From positions 1 to 50,296 of the forward strand of contig CATABD010000010.1 in assembly GCA_949494735.1 (NCBI GenBank): DNA of 50,296 nucleotides. The letters run 5' to 3'. The stretch is from an uncultured Oscillospiraceae bacterium (lineage in GTDB: Bacteria > Bacillota > Clostridia > Oscillospirales > Oscillospiraceae). Below are positions 17,409 through 24,691 of the stretch, piece after piece; within the stretch, counting starts at the first letter, position 1, and each line of letters opens with the position of its first letter. Below the pieces are notes generated by a model, which saw only the letters and a list, made by a program, of their open reading frames with translations, had not been told where the DNA came from and did not search any database. The position numbers and the translations under genes are program-made.

Positions 17409-17714
17409 TTACAGCAGGGCCATGATCTGGCTTTTGGGCCGCGCGCCAATGGCCTGGTTCATGACCCTGCCGTCTTTCACCACCACCAGGGTGGGAATGC
17501 TGGACACGCTGAACTGCCGGGCCAGTTCCGGCTGTTCGTCCACATTGACTTTGCCCACTTTGATGTCGGCGCGCTCCTGTGCGATTTCATCCACAATGGG
17601 GCCCACCATGCGGCAGGGGCCGCACCAGGGCGCCCAGAAGTCCAACAGGACGGGGCGGTCGGAATGGATAACTTCCTCGGAGAAATTGTTCTTGTTGATA
17701 TTGACTGCGTTCAT
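17409..17714 (-). CDS. trxA: Thioredoxin
   Basis: A 101-aa thioredoxin with WCGPC (Trp30-Cys34), the cis-proline in SSIPTLVV and usual length. As first gene of the minus-strand sulfur cluster it can reduce protein persulfides formed by the rhodaneses downstream. Start ATG follows GGGAGGAC. A thioredoxin reductase gene is not in the window. Confidence 0.95.
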   Translation of the reverse strand: MNAVNINKNNFSEEVIHSDRPVLLDFWAPWCGPCRMVGPIVDEIAQERADIKVGKVNVDEQPELARQFSVSSIPTLVVVKDGRVMNQAIGARPKSQIMALL

Positions 17715-17774
17715 CGTTCAGTCCTCCCGGTTTTTGTTGATGGACTTATCTTAGCGGATTTTTCCTCATCCTTC

Positions 17775-17789
17775 TGTGATGTTGTCACA
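17775..17789. promoter_or_regulatory. Candidate operator palindrome TGTGA-N5-TCACA
   Basis: A perfect 5-base inverted repeat lies between the divergent thioredoxin cluster and the ABC transporter operon. It resembles Crp/Fnr-family half sites, but with five instead of six central bases. The regulator is unknown. Confidence 0.4.
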
Positions 17790-17885
17790 CAAAGCGAGAA
17801 CGGGCTTTGACGCTTGACAGGTGTGATATAATACGTTAGCCTGCAAAATGCCCGCCGGGCATGGGCGGGTATGCGTTAAGGGTAT

Positions 17886-17914
17886 TTGCCATTTCCGGCG
17901 GCATGACGTATAAT
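17886..17914 (+). promoter_or_regulatory. Promoter of the amino-acid ABC transporter operon
   Basis: TTGCCA (17886-17891), 17-base spacer, TATAAT (17909-17914). An imperfect inverted repeat (GCCTG.GCGC/GCGC.AGGC, 17931-17951) covers the start point and could be an operator or leader hairpin. A second TATAAT at 17827-17832 with an extended TG may be a weaker upstream promoter. Confidence 0.75.
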
Positions 17915-17969
17915 TACGCTGTTGCCTGAGCGCATAGCGCAGGCTTCAAATGGAGAGGAGTGAGCGCCC

Positions 17970-18662
17970 ATGCTTGAAAACCTGTTTAACAGCTTTCCCC
18001 TGCTGGGGATTCTGGCGGACTCCTTCCCTAAAATTCTGATCCCAGGACTGACGGTTACCATACCGTTGACGGCCATCGCTTTCTCCTGCGCCATGCTCAT
18101 CGCTGTGGCGGCGGCCATAGTCCAGTTTGCCCGGGTGCCGGTGGCCACCCAGTTATGCCGTTTTTACATTTGGATTTTTCGGGGCACGCCCCTGTTGGTG
18201 CAGCTGTTTGTGGTGTTTTACGGGCTGCCCAAGGTGGGGGTGCGCATTGAGCCTTTCCCCGCAGCGGTGATTGTGTTTTCCCTCAACGAGGGCGCTTATT
18301 GCGCGGAGACCGTGCGGGCCGCGCTGGAGGCTGTGCCCGCCGGGCAGCTGGAGGCGGGGCTTTGCGCCGGGCTGAGCTACCTCCAGACCATGCGCCGCAT
18401 TGTGCTCCCCCAGGCCATGCGCACGGCGTTCCCGCCGCTGTCCAACTCGCTGATCGCTATGGTCAAGGACACCTCCCTGGCCGCAAATATCACGGTGGTG
18501 GAGATGTTCCGGGCCACGGAGCAGATCAATGCCCGGGTATATGAGCCGCTGGCGCTGTACATAGAGGTGGGCCTCATTTATCTGCTGTTTTCCACCGTGC
18601 TCACCTGGCTGCAGCGTGTGGGGGAGCGGAAGTTGAGCGCCTATGAGAGCCGGGAGGGGTGA
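17970..18662 (+). CDS. Polar amino-acid ABC transporter permease
   Basis: A 230-aa HisM/GlnP-type permease with about five hydrophobic helices and the EAA loop EAGLCAGLSYLQTMRRIVLPQA (in parts EAGLCAGLSY and RIVLPQA at about 130-150) that docks on the ATPase. Start ATG follows GAGAGGAGTG. It is the first gene of a transporter operon whose ATPase follows after three bases and whose binding protein comes after an inserted hydrolase. Confidence 0.93.
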   Translation: MLENLFNSFPLLGILADSFPKILIPGLTVTIPLTAIAFSCAMLIAVAAAIVQFARVPVATQLCRFYIWIFRGTPLLVQLFVVFYGLPKVGVRIEPFPAAVIVFSLNEGAYCAETVRAALEAVPAGQLEAGLCAGLSYLQTMRRIVLPQAMRTAFPPLSNSLIAMVKDTSLAANITVVEMFRATEQINARVYEPLALYIEVGLIYLLFSTVLTWLQRVGERKLSAYESREG

Positions 18663-18665
18663 GCC

Positions 18666-19415
18666 GTGGTACTGGAAGTGAACAATGTCCGCAAATCCTT
18701 TGGGCAGGCCCAGGTGCTCAAAGGGGTGGACCTGCGGGTGGAAAAGGGGGACGTGGTGGCCATACTGGGCCCAAGCGGTTCGGGAAAGACCACCCTGCTG
18801 CGCTGCCTGAATTTTCTGGAGCGGGCGGACGAGGGGACGCTGCGCTTTGACGGGGAGGAATTCCGGCTGGGGCGTATGTCCAAAAAGGATGCCGCCCGCG
18901 TGCGGAAAAAGACAGCTTTTGTCTTTCAGGGCTACAACCTGTTTTTGAACAAGACCGCCCTGGAAAATGTCACCGAGGGGTTGATTGTAGCCCGGGGGAT
19001 TCCGAAAGCCGAGGCGGAGGAACTGGGCCGCAGGGCCCTTTCAAAAGTGGGCATGGCGGAGCATATGGATCAGTATCCCAGTCAGCTGTCCGGCGGCCAG
19101 CAGCAGCGGGTGGCCATCGCCCGGGCCATGGCGGTGGAGCCGGAGATCATCTACTTCGACGAGCCCACCTCCGCACTGGACCCGGAGCTGACGGGGGAGG
19201 TGCTGGCGGTGATGCGTCGGCTGGCGGATGAGGGGATGACCATGCTGGTGGTCACCCATGAACTGGGCTTTGCCCGCACCGTGTCCAGCCAGACGGTGTT
19301 TATGGAGGGCGGCGTGGTGGTGGAGTCCGGGCCGTCCAAAAAGGTATTTGAATGCCCGGAGGAGGGGCGCACCCGCGCCTTCCTTCAGACCGGCGGACTT
19401 GAACGCAAGGAGTGA
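18666..19415 (+). CDS. Polar amino-acid ABC transporter ATP-binding protein
   Basis: A 249-aa GlnQ-type ATPase with Walker A GPSGSGKTT (35-43), Q-loop FQGYNLF, signature LSGGQQQR, Walker B IIYFDEPTSALDPE and H-loop VVTHELGFA. GTG start after GGGAGGGG. Normal length and all motifs intact. It powers the permease immediately upstream. Confidence 0.95.
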   Translation: MVLEVNNVRKSFGQAQVLKGVDLRVEKGDVVAILGPSGSGKTTLLRCLNFLERADEGTLRFDGEEFRLGRMSKKDAARVRKKTAFVFQGYNLFLNKTALENVTEGLIVARGIPKAEAEELGRRALSKVGMAEHMDQYPSQLSGGQQQRVAIARAMAVEPEIIYFDEPTSALDPELTGEVLAVMRRLADEGMTMLVVTHELGFARTVSSQTVFMEGGVVVESGPSKKVFECPEEGRTRAFLQTGGLERKE

Positions 19416-19421
19416 AGTCGG

Positions 19422-20375
19422 ATGGAAAAAACCAAGAAAACCAGCCGGAGGTGGAAGACCGCCCTCATCGTGCTGACGTGTGTGCTGGTGCTGCTGGCGG
19501 GGGCGCTGGCCTTTGCTGGGAATTATCTGTTCCACTTTGCCCTGGACCCGGAATTTGGCGGCATGGTGGGCAGCTATGAGGAGGGGGACTGGGTGCTGGA
19601 GGGGGACAGCGCGTGGTTCAGCGAGAACAGCGAGGACCGCTGGCTCACCAGCCACGACGGGCTGAAGCTCCACGGGCTGTACCTGGCCCAACCCCAGCAG
19701 AGCCACAAATACGCCGTGATCTGCCACGGCTACGGCAGCATCCCCCAGATGGGCGGCCGGTTTGCCGCCCGTTTTTATGAGATGGGCTACAATATCCTGG
19801 CCCCCGCCGCCCGGGCCCACGAGCTGAGCGAGGGCCGGTATGTTGGCATGGGCTGGCCGGAACGGCGGGATATCGTGGCCTGGGTGGACACCCTGGTGGA
19901 TCAGGATTCGGACGCGGAGATCGTGCTGTTTGGCGTTTCCATGGGCGGGGCCACGGTGATGATGACCGCCGGGGAAGCCGATTTGTCCCCCAGCGTGAAA
20001 TGCGTCATCGAGGACTGCGGCTATACCTCCGTATGGGACGAGTTCGCGGGACAGCTCCAGGAGATGTTCGGTCTGCCCACCTTCCCGGTGCTGGATGCCG
20101 CATCCTTGGTGACCCAGATTCGGGCGGGATACGGCTTCAAGGAGGCGTCGGCGGTGGAGCAGTTGAAAAAGAACGTGCGGCCCATGCTGTTTATCCACGG
20201 GGAGGAGGACACCTTTGTGCCCTACTCTATGCTGGATGTGGTGTATAGCGCCTGCGCCGGCCCGGACAAGGAGCGGCTGTCCGTCCCCGGTGCGGGCCAC
20301 GGCGAGGCGTCCTGGAAGGACCCGGAGCTATATTGGTCCACGGTAGGGGCGTTTTTGGACAAGTACATGGGATAA
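19422..20375 (+). CDS. Alpha/beta hydrolase with N-terminal membrane anchor
   Basis: A 317-aa protein with a positively charged start and a hydrophobic segment (about 14-35), then an alpha/beta-hydrolase domain: oxyanion element CHGYGS, nucleophile elbow FGVSMGGA, acid in HGEEDTFVP and histidine in GAGHGEA. The domain probably faces outside. The substrate (ester, amide or peptide) is unknown. It lies between the ATPase and the binding protein of the transporter, six bases after the ATPase stop, so it is co-transcribed; it might process a substrate before import. Confidence 0.82.
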   Translation: MEKTKKTSRRWKTALIVLTCVLVLLAGALAFAGNYLFHFALDPEFGGMVGSYEEGDWVLEGDSAWFSENSEDRWLTSHDGLKLHGLYLAQPQQSHKYAVICHGYGSIPQMGGRFAARFYEMGYNILAPAARAHELSEGRYVGMGWPERRDIVAWVDTLVDQDSDAEIVLFGVSMGGATVMMTAGEADLSPSVKCVIEDCGYTSVWDEFAGQLQEMFGLPTFPVLDAASLVTQIRAGYGFKEASAVEQLKKNVRPMLFIHGEEDTFVPYSMLDVVYSACAGPDKERLSVPGAGHGEASWKDPELYWSTVGAFLDKYMG

Positions 20376-20410
20376 CAATGAAAACTATTGCAAGGAGGAG
20401 TGATTAGACC

Positions 20411-21229
20411 ATGAATTGGAAACAGTGTGCGGCGGTTTTTGCCGCGCTGGCACTGTGTCTGGCCGCGCTGGCGGGCTGCGCCGCAGAGAAGCCCCAGGCG
20501 AGCGACATGGGGAGCGATCTTCTGGCCGCCATCCAGGCCAAGGGGGAGATCACGGTGGCCATGGAGGGCACCTGGGCGCCCTGGACCTACCACGACGAGA
20601 GCGACGAGCTGGTAGGCTATGACGTGGAGGTCGCCAAGGCCATCGGGGAAAAGCTGGGCGTGAAGGTGAGCTTTGTGGAGGGCGAGTGGTCCGGCCTGCT
20701 GGCCGGGCTGGAGTCCGGGCGGTATGACATCATGGTAAACGGCGTAGACATTGACGAGGCGCGGCAGGAAAAGTATGATTTCTCCACGCCCTACGCCTAC
20801 AACCGCACCGTGGTCATCGTCCGCGCCAACGATGATTCCATCCAAGCCATGGAGGACCTGGCCGGGAAAAAAACGGCAAATACGTTAAACAGCACTTACG
20901 CTGCCGTGGGGGAGGCGTATGGAGCGCAAGTCACCGGCGTGGACGATTTCATCCAGACCATCGAGCTGCTGACCTCCGGACGCATCGACGCCACCCTGAA
21001 TGCTGAGGTGAGCTATTACGACTACCTGAACGCCCATTCGGACGCCCAGGTGAAGATTGCCTGCACAGACCCCCAGGCCACCCAGGTGGCTATCCCCATG
21101 CGCAAGGGGGAGGATACGGCCTCCTTGCGGAAGGCGATTGACAAGGCGCTGGAGGAGCTGGGCCAGGACGGGACGCTGACGGAGCTGTCCGTCAAATATT
21201 TCGGCATGGATATCTCCCAGGCACAGTGA
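20411..21229 (+). CDS. Amino-acid (cystine-like) ABC transporter substrate-binding lipoprotein
   Basis: A 272-aa family 3 solute-binding protein with lipobox LAGC (lipidated Cys23). The ligand-binding fold shows EGTWAPWTYHD and LVGYDVEVAKAIGEKLG, then GEWSGLLAGLESGRYDIM and VAIPMRKGED. The opening EGTWAPWTYHD...GYDVEVA resembles cystine-binding proteins (FliY/TcyA-like) more than glutamine- or histidine-binding ones, but substrate assignment from this is tentative. AAGGAGGAG precedes the ATG. The divergent neighbour cluster handles sulfane sulfur, which supports a cystine substrate indirectly. Confidence 0.88.
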   Translation: MNWKQCAAVFAALALCLAALAGCAAEKPQASDMGSDLLAAIQAKGEITVAMEGTWAPWTYHDESDELVGYDVEVAKAIGEKLGVKVSFVEGEWSGLLAGLESGRYDIMVNGVDIDEARQEKYDFSTPYAYNRTVVIVRANDDSIQAMEDLAGKKTANTLNSTYAAVGEAYGAQVTGVDDFIQTIELLTSGRIDATLNAEVSYYDYLNAHSDAQVKIACTDPQATQVAIPMRKGEDTASLRKAIDKALEELGQDGTLTELSVKYFGMDISQAQ

Positions 21230-21251
21230 GGCCGGGAGCGATATAGAAGGA

Positions 21252-21285
21252 AAACCGGGGCCGTTTCGGCGGCCCCGGTTTCTTT
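21252..21285. terminator. Bidirectional terminator between the binding protein and dap cluster
   Basis: AACCGGGGCC (21253-21262) and GGCCCCGGTT (21271-21280) with A-rich and T-rich flanks on either side; it separates two convergent transcription units. Confidence 0.9.
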
Positions 21286-21714
21286 ATGTTTGGGCTTCAT
21301 AACGCTCCATCCCCCACCAGTTGGGAATCAGATTCCCCAGAGTGACGGTTTCGCGGCTGTCATAGTCCGCCATGATCTCCATATTTTGGTTGCGCAGATC
21401 CAGCTGCATGAAAAACTCCCGGCAGGCCCGGCAGGGCATCCCGCTGCCCCCGCCGTAGGGCAGACAGTACCGAAAGACGATGAGCCGTTTTATCACGGTC
21501 TGGCCGCCGTTCGCATACATGTTTTGAGGGCGGCCACCCGCTCGGCGCACAAATCCAGCACACCGCAGCAGCTTTCCACGCAAAAGCCGGTGAAAATCTG
21601 GCCGTTTTCGCTTTCCAGGGCACATACCACATGGTGGGCGTATATAAAGGGGGAGACCTCCCGGGGGAGGTATTGCCCTTTGGCTGTCTGGTAAAGCCTC
21701 TCCCAGATATCCAT
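21284..21714 (-). pseudogene. Cytidine deaminase family gene, frameshifted
   Basis: The first part (from ATG at 21714) gives MDIWERLYQTAKGQYLP ... ESCCGVLDLCAERVAALK, including the zinc-ligand CAE motif; the second part continues in another frame with MYANGGQTVIKRLIVF ... GGGSGMPCRACREFFMQ and ends at 21284. The frame is lost at a CAAAAC tract near 21527-21532: one missing base (or two extra) restores a continuous protein of about 142 aa. The usual PCGxC is PCRAC here. It starts two bases after dapB, as the last gene of that operon. It could be a recent inactivation, a sequencing/assembly error, or less likely a programmed shift. Confidence 0.8.
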
Positions 21715-21716
21715 GG

Positions 21717-22487
21717 TCAGTTTCCTTTCTCTCCGGCGATAAGGTGAGACATGGCGTACAGCCCCGGCGCGTTTACCCCGGCCAGGAACTTGGCCGCCTT
21801 CACCGCCCCGGCGGCGAATACCTCCCGGCTGGCGGCCCGGTGGCTGATTTCAATCACCTCGTCCCGCCCGGCAAATACCACGGTGTGGTCGCCCACAATG
21901 GTGCCCCCGCGAAGGGAGGAAATGCCGATCTCCTGTTTGTCCCTGGGCTTGCGGACGCTGTGGCGGTCATAGATATAGTCGGGCTGATAGGGCAGGGTGG
22001 AGGCGGCGGCGTCCGCCAGCATCAGCGCGGTGCCGCTGGGGGCGTCCAGTTTGCGGCGGTGGTGGCGCTCCTCAATCTCCACGTCGAAGTCCCCGCCCAG
22101 CAGAGAAGCGGCGCGCCGCACCAAATCCATCAGCACGTTGACGCCCAGGGACATGTTGGCGGAGCGGAAGATGGGGATGGAATGGGCGGCCTGGCCGATC
22201 TGGTCAAGCTGCTCGTCCGAATAGCCGGTGGTGGCCAATACGGCGGGCAGCTTTCGCCCTACGCAGAATTCCAGCAAAGGGCCCAGGGCGGCGGGGTGGG
22301 AAAAGTCAACCACAGCGTCCGCGTCCACATGGCAGGCGGCAGGGGTGGAGAACACGGGAAAGCCCTCCATAGGCTGGGCCAGCAGATCAATACCTGCCGC
22401 AATTTCTGTGTCAGGGTCATTGGCACAGATGTCCGCCACCACCCGGCCCATGTGGCCGCAGCAGCCGGAGATGATAATCTTTTGCAT
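21717..22487 (-). CDS. dapB: 4-hydroxy-tetrahydrodipicolinate reductase
   Basis: Lysine/diaminopimelate pathway reductase using NAD(P)H. The 256-aa product has the Rossmann start IIISGCCGHMGRVV, the catalytic EERHHRRKLDAPSGTA motif (about 140-155) and VDFSHPAAL. The start at 22487 is chosen because AAGGAG precedes it; upstream reading has no signal. It follows dapA in the asd-dapA-dapB operon. Confidence 0.95.
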   Translation of the reverse strand: MQKIIISGCCGHMGRVVADICANDPDTEIAAGIDLLAQPMEGFPVFSTPAACHVDADAVVDFSHPAALGPLLEFCVGRKLPAVLATTGYSDEQLDQIGQAAHSIPIFRSANMSLGVNVLMDLVRRAASLLGGDFDVEIEERHHRRKLDAPSGTALMLADAAASTLPYQPDYIYDRHSVRKPRDKQEIGISSLRGGTIVGDHTVVFAGRDEVIEISHRAASREVFAAGAVKAAKFLAGVNAPGLYAMSHLIAGEKGN

Positions 22488-22506
22488 ATGAACGGCTCCT
22501 TTTGCC

Positions 22507-23415
22507 TTATATCTGGAGTGCCGGCTCACGCAGCAGATCCGCCCGCCCCATGGCACGGTGCAAAACCTCCAGGTTTTTCTCCGAGATGTCGCATAGCGGC
22601 AGGCGCAGGGGGCCCGCCTCCATGCCCAGCAGGTTCATGGCAGCTTTGATAGGAATGGGGTTCACCTCAGTGAACAGCGCGTCGATGAGATCCATGTACT
22701 GGATTTGCAGCCGGGAGGCGGCGGCAAAGTCGTTGTCCAGGCACAGGTGGCTCATTTTCACCATCACTTTGGGGACGATATTGGAGGCTACCGAGATGAC
22801 CCCCTTGGCCCCCAGGGCCATCATCGGCACCACCTGGTCGTCGTTGCCCGACCAGATGAAGAAGTCGTCCCCGCAGAGGAACCGGGTGTGGGCCAACAGG
22901 GAGAAATTGCCGCTGGCCTCCTTGACCCCGTTGATCTTGGGGTTTTCAGACAACACCTTGTAGGTCTCGGCGGTGAAGGACACGCCGGTGCGGCCGGGCA
23001 CGTTATAGAGGATGATAGGCAGTTCCACCCGGTCGGCGATGTACTCATAGTGCTTGATGAGCCCTGCCTGGCTGGCCTTATTATAGTAGGGGGTGACATG
23101 GAGCAGGGCGTCCGCCCCGGAGTCCTGGGCATGCTGGGACAGGTAGACGGCGGCGGAGGTGTCGTTGGAACCTGCCCCGGCGATCACCTTCACACGGTGG
23201 TTCACCCGCTTGACGCAGAACTCCACGGCGGCGATGTGCTCCCGGATGGACATGGTAGCCGATTCGCCGGTGGTGCCGCACACGCACACTGCGTCCACCC
23301 CGGCCTCAATCTGCGCGTCGATGAGCCTGCCGAAGGCGTCGTAGTTGATGATGTTGTTCTGGTCAAAAGGGGTGACCAGGGCGGGGCAGGAGCCGGTAAA
23401 GACGGGTGTTCTCAT
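22507..23415 (-). CDS. dapA: 4-hydroxy-tetrahydrodipicolinate synthase
   Basis: Condenses pyruvate with aspartate semialdehyde. The 302-aa TIM-barrel protein has GTTGES (47-52), the catalytic tyrosine in LYNVPGRTG (Tyr137) and the Schiff-base lysine in GVKEASGN (Lys165). ATG follows AGGAGGCTG. It is 12 bases downstream of asd, which supplies its substrate. Confidence 0.96.
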   Translation of the reverse strand: MRTPVFTGSCPALVTPFDQNNIINYDAFGRLIDAQIEAGVDAVCVCGTTGESATMSIREHIAAVEFCVKRVNHRVKVIAGAGSNDTSAAVYLSQHAQDSGADALLHVTPYYNKASQAGLIKHYEYIADRVELPIILYNVPGRTGVSFTAETYKVLSENPKINGVKEASGNFSLLAHTRFLCGDDFFIWSGNDDQVVPMMALGAKGVISVASNIVPKVMVKMSHLCLDNDFAAASRLQIQYMDLIDALFTEVNPIPIKAAMNLLGMEAGPLRLPLCDISEKNLEVLHRAMGRADLLREPALQI

Positions 23416-23427
23416 AGGACAGCCTCC

Positions 23428-24513
23428 TTATTTATGCTCAATATACCCCTCGGCGCACAGCAGCTCGGCCAGCTCGACGCCGCCGCCCGCCGCGCCCCGC
23501 AGGGTGTTGTGGGACAGGGAAACGAATTTGTAGTCGTACTGGGTATCCGGGCGCAGGCGGCCGATGGACACAGCCATACCGCCTTCCAGATCCCGGTCCA
23601 GCCGGGCCTGGGGCCGGTCCGGCTCCTCAAAGTAGTGGAGGAACTGCTTGGGGGCGGTGGGCAGCGCCAGCTCCTGGGCACGGCCCTTGAAATCCTTCCA
23701 CGCCTGCTTTATCTGTTCCATGGTGGGCTTGTGTTTGAAGGTGACAAAGGCGGCGGCGGTGTGGCCGTTGGACACCGGCACCCGCAGGCACTGGGCAGTG
23801 ATGGAGGTGCCCTGGGCGTTGACAATGACGCCGTTCTCAACCCGGCCCCATACCTTCAGCGGTTCCTGCTCGCTCTTCTCCTCCTCGCCGCCGATGTAGG
23901 GGATCAGGTTATCTACCATCTCGGGCCAGGTGGCGAAGGTCTTGCCCGCGCCGGAGATGGCCTGGTAGGTGCACACCAGCACCTTCTCCACACCGAAAGA
24001 GCGCAGGGGGGACAGGGCGGGGACATAGCTTTGAATGGAGCAGTTGGATTTGACGGCGATGAAACCCCGACGCGTGCCCAGACGCTGCCGCTGGGCTTTG
24101 ATGACCGCAATGTGCTCCGGGTTCACCTCGGGGATGACCATGGGCACATCGCCGGTCCAGCGGTGGGCGGAGTTGTTGGAAACCACTGGGCACTCATGTC
24201 GGGCGTACTCCTCCTCCAGCGTCTTGATCTCCTCCTTCTTCATGTCCACGGCGGAGAACACGAAATCAACCATGGAGGCGATTTTATCCACGTCGTCCTG
24301 GGCGGAGAGGAGTACCAGGCCGCGGGCCTCCTGGGGGATGGGAGTGTCCATGGCCCAGCGGGAGCCCACCGCGTCCTCGTACCGCTTACCTGCGGAACGG
24401 GGGCTGGCGGCCACTGCGGTGAGCTGGAACCAGGGATGGTTCTCCAGCAGGGTGATGAAGCGCTGGCCCACCATTCCGGTGGCGCCGATGACGCCGACTT
24501 TATATTTTTCCAT
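23428..24513 (-). CDS. asd: Aspartate-semialdehyde dehydrogenase
   Basis: NADPH-dependent enzyme making aspartate semialdehyde for lysine, threonine and methionine. The 361-aa product has GATGMVGQRF at 10-19, the catalytic cysteine in KSNCSIQS (Cys158) and a conserved C-terminal HTAAAFVTFK. Length and motif context fit the group often called archaeal/fungal type, frequent in Clostridia. First gene of asd-dapA-dapB(-deaminase). A 116-base leader separates it from its promoter. Confidence 0.95.
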   Translation of the reverse strand: MEKYKVGVIGATGMVGQRFITLLENHPWFQLTAVAASPRSAGKRYEDAVGSRWAMDTPIPQEARGLVLLSAQDDVDKIASMVDFVFSAVDMKKEEIKTLEEEYARHECPVVSNNSAHRWTGDVPMVIPEVNPEHIAVIKAQRQRLGTRRGFIAVKSNCSIQSYVPALSPLRSFGVEKVLVCTYQAISGAGKTFATWPEMVDNLIPYIGGEEEKSEQEPLKVWGRVENGVIVNAQGTSITAQCLRVPVSNGHTAAAFVTFKHKPTMEQIKQAWKDFKGRAQELALPTAPKQFLHYFEEPDRPQARLDRDLEGGMAVSIGRLRPDTQYDYKFVSLSHNTLRGAAGGGVELAELLCAEGYIEHK

Positions 24514-24557
24514 GCCAATCTGCCTCCTGTGCGCTGCGCCGGGGCGGAATTTAGGAC

Positions 24558-24586
24558 TTGCGGCCCAGACGCGGATACGCTATAAT
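24558..24586 (+). promoter_or_regulatory. Promoter of the SpoIID-like gene
   Basis: TTGCGG (24558-24563), 17-base spacer, TATAAT (24581-24586), followed by an AT-rich stretch. Transcription would begin near 24593 and run rightwards. Confidence 0.65.
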
Positions 24587-24635
24587 ATAAAATAATGTCG
24601 AAATACATGTGCTGCGAAAGGGTACAGCTGATACC

Positions 24636-24664
24636 ACTATAACATCAACACGTTAAAGTGTCAA
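24636..24664 (-). promoter_or_regulatory. Promoter of the asd-dapA-dapB operon
   Basis: On the minus strand TTGACA (24664-24659), 17-base spacer, TATAGT (24641-24636). Transcription would start near 24629 and run left across the SpoIID promoter. I saw no lysine riboswitch in the leader. Confidence 0.82.
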
Positions 24665-24691
24665 TTTCGCGCCGCCGCCTAAAGTGGAGAA

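Noticed and set aside
17814..17832. TTGACA close to TATAAT as an ABC operon promoter
   Set aside because: The spacer is only seven bases; the TTGCCA-17-TATAAT at 17886-17914 is much better.
21284..21714. Programmed -1 frameshift in the cytidine deaminase
   Set aside because: The CAAAAC tract is not a proper X-XXY-YYZ slippery site and no stimulating structure was seen; an indel is simpler.
24514..24629. Lysine riboswitch in the asd leader
   Set aside because: The 116-base leader is too short and lacks the conserved L-box helices.
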